This document shows positions 21,923 through 30,554 of a stretch of DNA of 64,000 bases, in pieces (the first letter of the stretch is position 1; the number at the start of each line of letters is the position of its first letter). Both the position numbers and the translations under genes were made by a program. Source of the stretch: Alitta virens. Lineage: Eukaryota > Annelida > Polychaeta > Phyllodocida > Nereididae. The notes beneath the pieces are model-generated. The model was not told the origin of the DNA, made no database searches, and saw only the letters and a program-made list of their open reading frames with translations. The stretch lies in contig OW028585.1 in the NCBI GenBank assembly GCA_932294295.1, forward strand, positions 28,097,902-28,161,901, read 5' to 3'.

Positions 21923-21957
21923 AAGACAATACACATGGTCAACCCTAACCATTTGAC

Positions 21958-22683
21958 ATGGAGAGACCGAACATTGTAGATATCTCTTTTGCAGAAGAAC
22001 ATAGTGATGTGCCAGAATCCTGGAAGACAATGTCACAAGACAAAGTCCTCATACTATTTCCAAGTCCAAGTAACATAATTATTTCTTCACCGACGCAAGG
22101 AGGCAAGACCTCGTTTGTCTACCGCTTACTAAAGCATGATTTATTTCAACAGACTCCAAAAAATATCATGTACTGTTACAACAGTACTTGGCAGCAAAAG
22201 TTTGACAAGATGCAGGAAGAAATTGATAATATTACATTTCATCATGGTATGCCAAGTGATGGTGATTTAGAAGACTTTCAAACATCGAGTAATGACCACA
22301 AGCTACTAGTCCTAGATGACCTAATGACTCATGCATCCGATGCCGATTCAATACTAAAGCTTTTTACTGTAGGCACCCATCACAATCACTGTACAGTGAT
22401 TTTGCTAACTCACAACATCTTTGTCAAATCAAAGCATGGTCGAAGTCTAAGTCTCAATACTCAAGTCTTTATCTTAATGGCCAATACCAGAGACATACTG
22501 CAGGTGAAGACTCTAGGTAGACAAATTGACATCCCTAAGCTGAGCGATGCATATAGCCTAGCCACACCAAGACCATACACATACTTTATCATAGATTTAC
22601 ACAATCACACTCCACAAAATTTACGGCTCAGGTCACATATTTTTCCTGATGATGATCTAACTACGGTATATAAAGCACAGTAA
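21958..22683 (+). CDS. FtsK/HerA-type genome packaging ATPase
   Basis: 241 residues, intact. Walker A SPTQGGKTS lies at residues 44-52 with Lys50. Walker B HKLLVLDDL lies at about 114-122, with the acidic pair. A following strand reads VILLTHNIF. This is the A32-like ATPase found in Polintons and related viruses that pumps DNA into the preformed capsid. It starts 35 nt after the capsid gene stop. Family length (about 230-260) is normal. Confidence 0.9.
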   Translation: MERPNIVDISFAEEHSDVPESWKTMSQDKVLILFPSPSNIIISSPTQGGKTSFVYRLLKHDLFQQTPKNIMYCYNSTWQQKFDKMQEEIDNITFHHGMPSDGDLEDFQTSSNDHKLLVLDDLMTHASDADSILKLFTVGTHHNHCTVILLTHNIFVKSKHGRSLSLNTQVFILMANTRDILQVKTLGRQIDIPKLSDAYSLATPRPYTYFIIDLHNHTPQNLRLRSHIFPDDDLTTVYKAQ

Positions 22684-22708
22684 CTGCACAAAACATCTCA
22701 TTTTCACC

Positions 22709-23020
22709 ATGAGTGCAGTGAAGAAGAATCTGAGCTTCATCAAGCTGTTATTCACTGCCGATGCCGGTCAAAGGACTGTCTTACTCCGAACAATAAGTAG
22801 ACCTCAATCAGAAGCCCTTCGTCAGATCGTACGCAACATCTTGGAAGGAGGGTTGGTCATTTCTCAACCTGCAGTGAGAGAACTGAAAAGATACAGTGGT
22901 GATTTGCGGAAATTAGCAAATAGTAAGGAGAAAGGCAGAAGAGGACTTTGCTTAAAATTAAAAAGGGCCTGGCCCAAAGTACTGAAAGCTGTGTTTCCTC
23001 AATTACAGTTACTGGAATGA
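22709..23020 (+). CDS. Small conserved Polinton protein, unknown function
   Basis: 103 residues. It opens MSAVKKNLSFIKLLFTADAG, then has RTVLLRTISRPQSEALRQIV and RNILEGGLVISQPAVRELKR, followed by a basic stretch and a hydrophobic C-terminus (PKVLKAVFPQLQLL). Helical, basic proteins of this layout with a helical ALxxI..NiL segment are common next to Polinton capsid genes. The role is unknown. The last codon overlaps the next ATG (ATGA, 23017-23020), which suggests translational coupling or a shared transcript. Confidence 0.55.
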   Translation: MSAVKKNLSFIKLLFTADAGQRTVLLRTISRPQSEALRQIVRNILEGGLVISQPAVRELKRYSGDLRKLANSKEKGRRGLCLKLKRAWPKVLKAVFPQLQLLE

Positions 23021-23451
23021 AGTTTTTTGTTATACCTGTGTCAACTTATAATAAATTGAAGTCACAAGTCAAAGATGATATCCAGCCACCCAAGACCTCA
23101 GAAGTAATGGAACACATCGAAGAAAAGTCTGAAGGCGGTGAGGATGATTTTATACTTGAATCATTCTCCAAGTCTACAAAAGAAAAAGCATCCAGATTAC
23201 TAAGTTATCTAAAACGTTACTCATCCATCATATCATGGTCTCCAAATGGCAATGTCAATATTAATACAAAGATTTTACCAAACACAAACATTGTAGATCT
23301 TGTCCGTACAGCTGTCAATGGGACCAGAAAAAAACCAGTTGGCTGGATACAGTTTCACCAAGTACTGAAGCACATCAATACTCCCTTGTCTCTAATTTCA
23401 ACATCTCCTCCAGGTACACCTGCAAAAACATCAAAGTGGCTGATACATTAA
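23017..23451 (+). CDS. Conserved Polinton protein, 144 residues, unknown function
   Basis: The start is ATG 23017 (MKFFVIPVSTYNKLKSQVKD), overlapping the stop of the preceding ORF; an earlier ATG in frame at 22948 lies inside that ORF and is less likely. After an acidic linker, residues 50-130 hold a conserved block: STKEKASRLLSYLKRY, NVNINTKILPNTNIVDLVRT and PVGWIQFHQVLKHINTP. The same block layout occurs in other Polintons. Biochemical function is not known to me. It is the last gene of the overlapping plus-strand cluster. A poly-C and GC-rich stretch follows at 23476-23550. Confidence 0.55.
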   Translation: MKFFVIPVSTYNKLKSQVKDDIQPPKTSEVMEHIEEKSEGGEDDFILESFSKSTKEKASRLLSYLKRYSSIISWSPNGNVNINTKILPNTNIVDLVRTAVNGTRKKPVGWIQFHQVLKHINTPLSLISTSPPGTPAKTSKWLIH

Positions 23452-23584
23452 GTCCAAAAGAGAGAGGAGAGAGAGGGGGCCCCCCCCCCCGCCGGCCGCA
23501 CACCATGGGACCGGACTCAGGCACGGGCGCGAGCGCGTGCCAGAGGCCGGATTCCATTGATCGTTTCAGAACACTTACTACAAG

Positions 23585-23766
23585 TTGACCTGAAATGACC
23601 TCAGCCATGTTGGTCAAGTCATGGATCCTTCTACTGACCAATGAAATCACTTTCTTAAAATAGCAAACAAAACAGATTGACCTGAAATGACCTCAGCCAT
23701 GCAGGTCAAGTCATGGATCCTTCTACTGGCCAATGACATCACTTTCTAAAAGTAGCAAACCAATCA
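23585..23766 (+). promoter_or_regulatory. Duplicated promoter element (2 x 91 bp) with CCAAT boxes
   Basis: The unit starting ttgacctgaaatgacctcag occurs at 23585-23674 and 23675-23766 and carries CCAAT-type boxes (ctgaccaatga, ctggccaatga) and, in copy 2, aaaccaatcag. It lies directly upstream of the TATA box of the PC4-like gene. Confidence 0.6.
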
Positions 23767-23794
23767 GACTGAACTCACCAGCAGCTGAGATGAG

Positions 23795-23802
23795 TATTTA
23801 AG
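23795..23802 (+). promoter_or_regulatory. TATA-like box of the PC4-like gene
   Basis: TATTTAAG starts 39 nt before ATG 23834, implying a 5' leader of only about 5-15 nt. Confidence 0.5.
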
Positions 23803-23833
23803 CAGCTGTGATCATCTATTGATCACTATCAAG

Positions 23834-24241
23834 ATGGCTATAGTAAATGATGTGGTCTATTTTGAGGAGGACTTAGGTAGAGGTTACAGAGTTTCATACA
23901 AGGAATATCATGGCAAAATGCTGCTACATCTAAGAATGTATGAATACTCACTTCCAACCAAAAAAGGAGTCTGTCTTTCTCCAAAGGATGCCAAAGTTCT
24001 GATGAATCTATCACCAAGAGTTCTAGCAGCATTGGAGGCTAAAGAAGAACTTGAACTGTTCATAAATGATGACATCAAACTCAGGGTGACAGACTATGGC
24101 ACAGCTGACATTAGATTGTTTTGGGTACCACCTGGTGACATTGAAAAAGTACCTACTAAATGTGGAGTAAATCTGAAGAAAGGAGAATTTGAACAACTAT
24201 CTAATATAATGAACATTAACAGACACTTTTTTATGTACTGA
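23834..24241 (+). CDS. Tandem PC4-like single-strand DNA-binding protein
   Basis: 135 residues from ATG 23834 (aagATGG context). The first half has the PC4 (SUB1/p15) layout: GRGYRVSYKEYHGKMLLHLR, a short linker, then KKGVCLSPKDAKVL and a helix. The second half repeats the pattern in IKLRVTDYGTADIRLFWVPP, then PTKCGVNLKKGEFEQL. PC4 proteins bind single-stranded DNA as dimers; an in-chain duplication could make a monomeric version. A role in element replication or transcription is inferred. The gene has its own duplicated CCAAT/TATA promoter and its own AATAAA (24250-24255), so it is separate from the capsid cluster. Confidence 0.6.
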   Translation: MAIVNDVVYFEEDLGRGYRVSYKEYHGKMLLHLRMYEYSLPTKKGVCLSPKDAKVLMNLSPRVLAALEAKEELELFINDDIKLRVTDYGTADIRLFWVPPGDIEKVPTKCGVNLKKGEFEQLSNIMNINRHFFMY

Positions 24242-24249
24242 TATGTGAA

Positions 24250-24255
24250 AATAAA
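24250..24255 (+). terminator. Poly(A) signal of the PC4-like gene
   Basis: AATAAA lies 9 nt after the stop codon. This gene uses a normal poly(A) signal, unlike the RING-like and 103-residue ORFs. Confidence 0.55.
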
Positions 24256-24585
24256 CTGATTTAAATATATGAAATGAATTTGTGTTTTTTTTACTTACCT
24301 TTGTACAGTGAGTGATAATAGGTCAAAAATTGTTTTCCGGTTTGACATCTATACTGCTGACTCTTGGAGTGGACTGTAGTTGAATCTCTAAATTGTCTGA
24401 CGATGGTTTAGTGTGTCAACAAGTCATTTGACACTAATTTCGTACTTTGGAGCCATCTCAATGCCAAAACACATGTTCAGCCTGTTCACTCAAAAAGCCT
24501 TTAGCAATGTCAAGGTCGTTTGGCACAAATGGTGTAGATGGAGCCACTAGTACCTCACAAATACTCATAGCAACTCAAGCGCCAC

Positions 24586-24745
24586 CTGTACTGATATTTC
24601 CCAAGCGTACAGTTTGATCAGTACAGCAATAAATGACACATCATTAGAACCGCAATACAAAGCGTAACTAGCAAATCAAATTTAGTGAAGATCTGACAGG
24701 TAGAAACCGGGAAAAGTTTGATTATAGTACAAATTCAGTCCAGAC
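24586..24745 (+). repeat. Polinton internal direct repeat, copy 1
   Basis: The block containing agaaccgcaatacaa, aagatctgacaggtagaa and attatagtacaaattca recurs, diverged, at 28745-28880 (agaaccgcaatacagaagcg, aagatccgacaagtagaa, actatagtacaaattcg). 24256-24870 holds no gene. Confidence 0.6.
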
Positions 24746-24870
24746 AAAATCCCCCTCCCTGTCTATGTTATTGCATGCAATCAAAGGTATATATAAAAAA
24801 AAACATGTAAAAACATTTTTCTCATTTAAAAATTTAATTAATAACTAAATATCACAGCTGTGTTCATGGT

Positions 24871-24909
24871 CTGCTCTCTTTGGAGGGTTTGGTGGCCTTG
24901 AAAAAGGCC
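24871..24909 (-). terminator. Histone-type mRNA 3' end: stem-loop plus U7-type downstream element
   Basis: On the minus strand GGCCTTTTTCAAGGCC (24909-24894) is a perfect 6-bp stem with a TTTC loop. It is followed by ACCAA and, after five bases, CCAAAGAGAGCAG (24883-24871), a purine-rich histone downstream element. The stem starts 18 nt after the RING-like stop codon. Replication-dependent histone mRNAs end this way in animals, cut by the U7 snRNP and bound by SLBP. No AATAAA lies between the stop and the stem. Confidence 0.85.
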
Positions 24910-24927
24910 GAAAAATTAAAAAGATGA

Positions 24928-25320
24928 TCAGTTTCTTCTTACTGGTACACCAAGTATCTGACCAAGTGGTACAAGATGGTCATGAATAAGAGCTCTTCTT
25001 AATTCATTCCTCTCCTGAAGAAGCCCGGTCAATATTTGTTCCATTTCTTTCTTTGCAATCTTTGCAGTAAGTATCACATTTCTTGTTGAAATAGAAACTC
25101 TGCTACCATTCTGTTTCCTAATCACAAAGAACTTACTCCTGCAGAATGGACATGCAGGAGCTAGCCTCGGATTGTTAACTCCATTCATAACTGCAGATGT
25201 TACATTTCCAATGAAAATGTGCTCAGCACAAGACCGGCATACCTTCATTTCCATGCTATCAGTTGAACAGCATGAATATGTCACCTGTTGTCGGTTTTCA
25301 CAGCAAATTAAGCACAACAT
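24928..25320 (-). CDS. RING-like zinc-finger protein
   Basis: 130 residues. Cys pairs at 3/6 (MLCLICCE), 17/18, 28/31 (VCRSCAEHI) and 57/60 (CPFCRSKF) have the spacing of a cross-brace RING finger. The usual His of the fourth position is not obvious, so it is a variant. The C-terminal half is helical and charged (KIAKKEMEQILTGLLQERNE). RING proteins usually act as ubiquitin ligases and viruses often carry them against host defence; that role is inference. The gene is intronless, divergent from the ORF at 25827, and ends in a histone-type stem-loop 18 nt after its stop. Inverted CCAAT motifs lie upstream in the duplicated block at 25421-25737. Confidence 0.65.
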   Translation of the reverse strand: MLCLICCENRQQVTYSCCSTDSMEMKVCRSCAEHIFIGNVTSAVMNGVNNPRLAPACPFCRSKFFVIRKQNGSRVSISTRNVILTAKIAKKEMEQILTGLLQERNELRRALIHDHLVPLGQILGVPVRRN

Positions 25321-25420
25321 GTTCAGTTGTTGAGATGCTGGTCCCTAGTGATGAAAGTTACCCTGCAAGTGGGTAGGTGGGGGGGGGGGGGGTTTTGGGG
25401 GGGAGGTGGGGGGCACAGCA

Positions 25421-25737
25421 GGTGGGGTAGGTGAGAGAGGATTAGTAAGATGAAAGGTCAGTGAGGGGGTACTTGTGGGTGTGACAATGCCTATTTCATT
25501 GGCTAAAATATGACTAGGCGTGTGGTTCTCAAGTACAACTATTAGGCCATATTTGTATTTGTTTTTTTTTGGGGGGGGGGAGGGAGAATTTCGGCAGGTG
25601 GGGTAGGTGAGAGAGGATTAGTAAGATGAAAGGTCAGTGGGGGAGGTACTTGTGGGTGTGACAATGTCTATTTCATTGACTAAAATATGACTAGGGGTGT
25701 GGTTCTCAAATACAACTATTAGGCCATATTTGTTTTT
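25421..25737. repeat. Tandem duplication (period 176 bp) between divergent genes
   Basis: The segment from ggtggggtaggtgagagagg to caactattaggccatatttg occurs at 25421 and again at 25597. Each contains tttcattgRctaaaatatga, an inverted CCAAT box in copy 1. G-runs and T-runs separate the copies. It probably serves as shared promoter DNA for the RING-like and 103-residue ORFs. Confidence 0.75.
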
Positions 25738-25826
25738 TTTTGTTTTTTTTTTTTTGGGGGGGGAGGGGAGAATTTTTTGCTGAAAAATGAGATGATGGCT
25801 CATTCTGTTTTTTGCAATAACTGAAA

Positions 25827-26138
25827 ATGGCTGGTTTTTCTGAATCCTTTGCCCATCATGTTTCTTCCAGACACATGAACACAATGGATAATAAGAGTCA
25901 GTTCTTTGATTGGATCAGCATGGAAATGGTGATGGAATGGTCCATACAAGCTGTGCAAGATGGGGAATGGATTGAGACAGATAAAGACAACAAGTCTGTC
26001 TATTCAAAATGTCTGTATGAGGAGATCGGTTGGTTGAGGCATTCTCGGATCATAACTGATGTAATCAGTGTGGTTACCAACTATCAGGAATTTATTATTA
26101 CGGCGTACCCTGATCACCAAAGAAAGTTTCATTATTAG
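25827..26138 (+). CDS. 103-residue protein of unknown function with histone-type 3' end
   Basis: The ORF starts at ATG 25827 (an in-frame TGA stands just upstream) or at ATG 25878. It contains MDNKSQFFDWISMEMVMEWS and EEIGWLRHSRIITDVISVVT, is helical and acidic, and has no signal peptide or recognised domain. What makes it credible is the 3' flank: a decayed small hairpin (26139-26151) right at the stop, then a perfect histone-type stem-loop at 26172 with a downstream element. It is divergent from the RING-like gene and carries the same 3' cassette in mirror image. Confidence 0.5.
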   Translation: MAGFSESFAHHVSSRHMNTMDNKSQFFDWISMEMVMEWSIQAVQDGEWIETDKDNKSVYSKCLYEEIGWLRHSRIITDVISVVTNYQEFIITAYPDHQRKFHY

Positions 26139-26171
26139 GTCTTTTCAAGACTATCAAAATCACCATCCATA

Positions 26172-26210
26172 GGCCTTTTTCAAGGCCACCAAATCCTCCA
26201 AAGAGAGCAG
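26172..26210 (+). terminator. Histone-type mRNA 3' end: stem-loop plus U7-type downstream element
   Basis: GGCCTTTTTCAAGGCC (26172-26187), ACCA, then CCAAAGAGAGCAG (26198-26210). The stem starts 33 nt after the stop of the 103-residue ORF, within the usual distance for histone genes. It is nearly identical to the minus-strand cassette at 24871-24909, including the ATGAACACA that follows. Confidence 0.85.
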
Positions 26211-26362
26211 ACCATGAACACATGTTGTTGCTGACACAAAATATCATGTCTTGTGAAACTTATTTTTAATACAGTAGTATCTAATGCACTGAAATTTAGT
26301 AAGTATAATGAGGTAGAAATTAAGGTAGTGAGAGTAGACATGTGAATCTTTTAAAACACTAT

Positions 26363-26368
26363 TTTATT
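26363..26368 (-). terminator. Poly(A) signal of the mucin-like membrane gene
   Basis: AATAAA on the minus strand lies about 57 nt after the TAA at 26427-26425. Confidence 0.6.
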
Positions 26369-28397
26369 AAGAAAAAAAAAATATATATATATATAAATCC
26401 CATGTACATTAAAAAAAAAATTTTTTATCGCATCTTCTTCATTTTTTCTGTGGCATCTTTGGATGCTTGCCTCTGACTCCTTCTCCTTATATCTGAAAGC
26501 AGCAGTATAATAGATTTTAGTTTGGCTGTAAATACTGTGAAGTATAACCATTTGATCATTATTAAACAGTTTTGGTGTTAAAAACTTCACAACTCAAAAG
26601 TATCCATTAATGTGTATTATTGACTGATTTTGATGTGATTAAGTATTAGGGATACATATATATAACAAGGTAAATGTAACACTAACCACTCCCATCACTT
26701 CCAGTCTCAGATCTATCATCACACACGAGCACAGGTCCCATAGCTCCAAGTACAACTGATAAAAAAAAAGTTTATTATCAGTCATTGTCATAATGAAAAC
26801 AGAGTGTTACATGAACAGTATTTATATACAGATTTCTGAAGTAGTTTCTTTGAAAAAGCAAAATAAACAAATCTTAATCTGAATCATCAAATGAAATTTG
26901 GGACAAAATGTTTTATTATCCATAGCAGCATATGCAATAATTTGTCCAATTGACATACATAAGTACTAAATTACCGTTATCATTGGGCTGTACATCTATC
27001 AAAGGATTCATGAATAGGGTGTTGTCAGGATTGTCAATCGATTGCATGTTGACCAAAGAAATGTCGTCATCAAGTCTCTGATATACCTGCATCCTATGTC
27101 TTCTCCTCACTGAAAAAGGACAACAACAAAGTTACTTTTTGGCTTTTTTTTTTCTCATTATTCATATTCACATATTATAGCCCTGAGGTCTACAGTCAGT
27201 ACTTATTACTTGGTAAATGTATTATATGTAACATCTATATAGTCTCACCTTTACAACAGATGATACAGGCAACCAGGATGCAGAGGACTACACTGCTGCC
27301 AGCAATGCATGATATCAGACTGACATTCCTCGTGCTCCACCCTGACGAATGGTGTGTCCCAGACTCTACTGTCGTGACAATAGTGGTGGTGGTGACGGTA
27401 GTTGATCCACTTCTTCTTGTTGTCGTGCTGGCTGTAGTTGAAGACTTGATCCTCCTTGGTGTATGGGGTCTTTGCGGTGTTGTCGATTTCTCTGATGATG
27501 TAGTTTCCGATGATGTAGTTTCCGATGATGTAGTCGCTGCTGATGTTGTCTCTGATGTTGTCTCTGATGTTGTCTGTGATGTTGTCTGTGATGGCGGCTC
27601 CGATGATGTCATAGGTGATGTTTCGGTGCTCTCAGTTGATGCTGCAGGTTTTCCATCTACCAAGTGGACCACATTCTCCTAGTTGAAGATTACTGTAAGT
27701 GTAGCCATTTTCATCTCAAGTATGTGCAATACATACTCCTTCAACTCCGTGTCGAAACTGCAAAAAAATTTGAGAAATTAGTCATATGAATATATCTGCA
27801 TTAAAACTTATTTAATATAGATTTTGAACAGGTACAAAGATGAGGTTTTGATTATTTACTGGCAAATAGCTGTCCATATTTACAGTCTCTGACATTCTAT
27901 GAAAGATATATTAGCCCTCCCATACATAAATGTTTCTATAAAAAACTATTAACCTGTACAGTTACAATTCACTCCTTCCCAATGATAAAGATTTTTGGTG
28001 ATTACTGACAAAGACTATTATTATAACTAACAAAATCCATTGGCTAAACTTTTTACTGACATTTTTGACAGTCAGAACAGCAACCATCAAATTCTAATTG
28101 TTGCAAAAGGCCATTTATCAAAATCTTGTGACTATTGCTAAAAATAGGGGGGAAATCATATGTATGTACTGATAGCTGAAATATCAGTATTGATACATTC
28201 TCCTTTATCATTTAATCTATCATATTTAATTCATTTGGTAATCAACATTTTCTAATTCTTAGATCAAAGTGTCTAGTTATGATAAAGGCTATCAATTAAA
28301 ATATGTTTAAAACCCGACAAATATGTGATCTTTTGTTTTAAATCAGTTAATTACAGTTTTTTAATGGGGTAAAGGTGTTCATAGCTTTACTTTCATA

Positions 28398-28610
28398 AAT
28401 GCAATTGCAAATTACAGAACTCATAAGGTTTATCAATTGCAAAACTGCATATCACACAGCATGGACTGGATAAAAGAAACATTGTCTATTGAGTCAGTAA
28501 ATGCAATTGTAAATCACACAATAAGGTTTATCTTAATTGTAGTATTGACGATCACAAAACATGGACTGGATAAAAAGAAACATTACCAATTGAGTCAGTT
28601 AGCTGATAAT
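28398..28610 (+). repeat. Two-copy tandem repeat, about 104-bp unit
   Basis: The block from tgcaattgcaaatta to attgagtcagtaaatg is repeated with changes at 28502-28606; acatggactggataaaa is shared. It lies in intron 1 of the mucin-like gene. Confidence 0.65.
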
Positions 28611-28744
28611 TGCACTTAGAAAACACAAAACATTCAAAATAACCAAAGGTCTTTGTCTAACTTATATATTTATCAATCATTTGAAAAATGTAAACACTTT
28701 AATACATATGGAAATCCTGTCAAAACGGTTTTAACTTGCGTTTT

Positions 28745-28880
28745 CGTACAGTTTTGGGAGTACAGCTGTAAATGACACACCATTAGAACCGCAATACAGA
28801 AGCGCAGCTATCAAACTAAATTTAATGAAGATCCGACAAGTAGAAGCTGAGAAAAACTTGACTATAGTACAAATTCGTAA
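28745..28880 (+). repeat. Polinton internal direct repeat, copy 2
   Basis: Diverged copy of 24586-24745. The following 28880-29330 is CpG-richer than its surroundings but shows no ORF. It lies in the same intron. Confidence 0.55.
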
Positions 28881-29932
28881 AATTCCTTTCCCAGCCTACG
28901 CTGCCTAGCTACGCGTCAATATAAAAATGTAAACAAACGACCGTCTCTCACCTCGCTAGTAATACCCGTGATTTGAAGTAAATCCTGTCTTATTTCCCTT
29001 TGACAACAGTTGTAACATACTTAGGCATGATTGTTCTAACTAATTTGGTGTGTAGTGACACTAAATGTCGGTTAAAAGTCCATTATTAACGCAATCCTAT
29101 GCCACTACGCTGGGCGCTTGAAGCCGCTGCTGATGCGCTATTCCACACATGTACAAACGGCGTAAATTTAGTGACCTAAATACATGCGCTTGCCGGCAAC
29201 TGTAATCAAATATACGTTGTTCGGCAAGTATCTGTGCCCTAAACTACGGATTAGCAGCTTCAAATGGATAATCATTGTGTTTTCAAGGTATGTAGATATC
29301 ATAATGATGTTTTTAACATGTTAGGATTGTCCGATCTGTTGTGTACATTCATATAAAATAAAAGCTACTTACTCAATCTCTGTGACACCATCAATGCTGA
29401 CGTCCTCGAAATTTTCCAGATCATCGTCGGTACAATAGAGTCTGTCCCTAAGTCTCTCGCAGGCAAAAACAATGCTTACAAAAAGCAAGAACTTGAAGGC
29501 ATCCATACTTGTTGTCAAAATTTGTTGTCAATAATAATAATAATCAGTATCTCTTAAGTCAATGGTATCTACTGTGGAAGTGATGATGGAAATATTGCAG
29601 AACTTCATTAAGTAGTAAAGCAAAGTAACCCTCAATTCCACTTAGTAGACATGGCACATCCATGTATTGTCTTAGGGTAGTCATGCATGTAACCTGAAAC
29701 AGGTCTACAGTTCATGTCATCACATAATGAATATAGGGTATAGAGAAACTTGTTATAACTATGATGCAATAAACCCTCTATGCTGTATTTAAAAACATTA
29801 AGTTCAACTACATGCATTTTAGCTGAGTGTTTTACTAATGTCAAATGACCAAATTATGTTATTCAAACAGTATTAACCCTGTCTGTACTGAGATCAGTGT
29901 GGTGATAATCAAAAAACAAAAAGATTTTGTAA

Positions 29933-29948
29933 TTTATTATATTTTATT
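29933..29948 (-). terminator. Two poly(A) signals, possibly of the CARD gene
   Basis: AATAAA twice on the minus strand, 29948-29943 and 29938-29933. They are the nearest clear signals I saw downstream of the CARD ORF, about 600 nt away. 29510-30550 otherwise shows no gene. Confidence 0.35.
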
Positions 29949-30554
29949 AAACACCACAGGTAAAACATGAAATATTACAATTAACTTATGAAATACATGT
30001 TAAATACAGGTGAACATAATCAAACATACAATGCATATATTTTCATGGCATAAAGATCACATTCTGGTAGATCAGAGTTTTTATAAAAGTCTTCCAAACA
30101 TTCTTGAAGACTGTAAAAATAATATTCACTTTTTTGCACAAATGCAACATGTTGGTGTTTTTCACAGTCATTGAATGCAAGCAACATCCAAAAAGTTTTA
30201 GTGTAAAAAATGATCAGATCTGTGTTTTAGAGCTAGAAATCAAAAACTTGAAAATGGGTATCAAAACATAAACTGATATCAAAGGTATAATGAGATGACC
30301 TCTGATACTGGGTATCAAATCAGAAAAAAATAGAACCATTATGAGACCAATAAGATTAAAGACTATCATGCTCTTTGATTAATATGCTTCATGACATGTT
30401 CAAACACAAACATCTTAAAAGTTAAATGTGATGTGCATTTGTGAATATAAAAAGGTAACACTTTGATGTAAAATACTGAATAATGAAGACTTCACATACA
30501 AGTGAGCATGTGACTGACAGTAAAACCTGATTATTTACACTAGAGCTTACTTGT

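Larger units (their letters stand above)
26425..29506 (-). pseudogene. Spliced mucin-like type I membrane protein gene with in-frame TAG
   Basis: Five minus-strand exons join in phase: 29506-29373, 27757-27249, 27109-26975, 26755-26687 and 26492-26425 (stop TAA). The sum is 915 nt. Exon 1 encodes a signal peptide (MDAFKFLLFVSIVFAC). Exon 2 encodes a Ser/Thr-rich, mucin-like stalk (repeats of SETTSSETTS) and a transmembrane helix (SLISCIAGSSVVLCILVACI). Exons 3-5 encode a cytoplasmic tail ending in a basic helix. All three internal splices after exon 2 are phase 1. In exon 2 a TAG at 27681-27679 (codon 71) interrupts the frame before the stalk, so it is a pseudogene, an allele or a readthrough case. 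Such a protein could be a particle attachment or decoy surface protein, or a captured host gene. I recognise no family. Confidence 0.6.

Noticed and set aside
27260..27682. Plus-strand ORF of 140 codons
   Set aside because: It is antisense to the Ser/Thr-rich exon of the mucin-like gene; Val/Asp repeats are the reverse reading of ACC/TCA-type codons, and splice sites fit only the minus strand.
29510..30550. Adenain-like protease expected in a Polinton
   Set aside because: I looked for the His-Asp-Cys pattern with its usual WVAFY-like strand here and in the remaining gaps and saw no ORF that fits; absence is reported rather than a gene.
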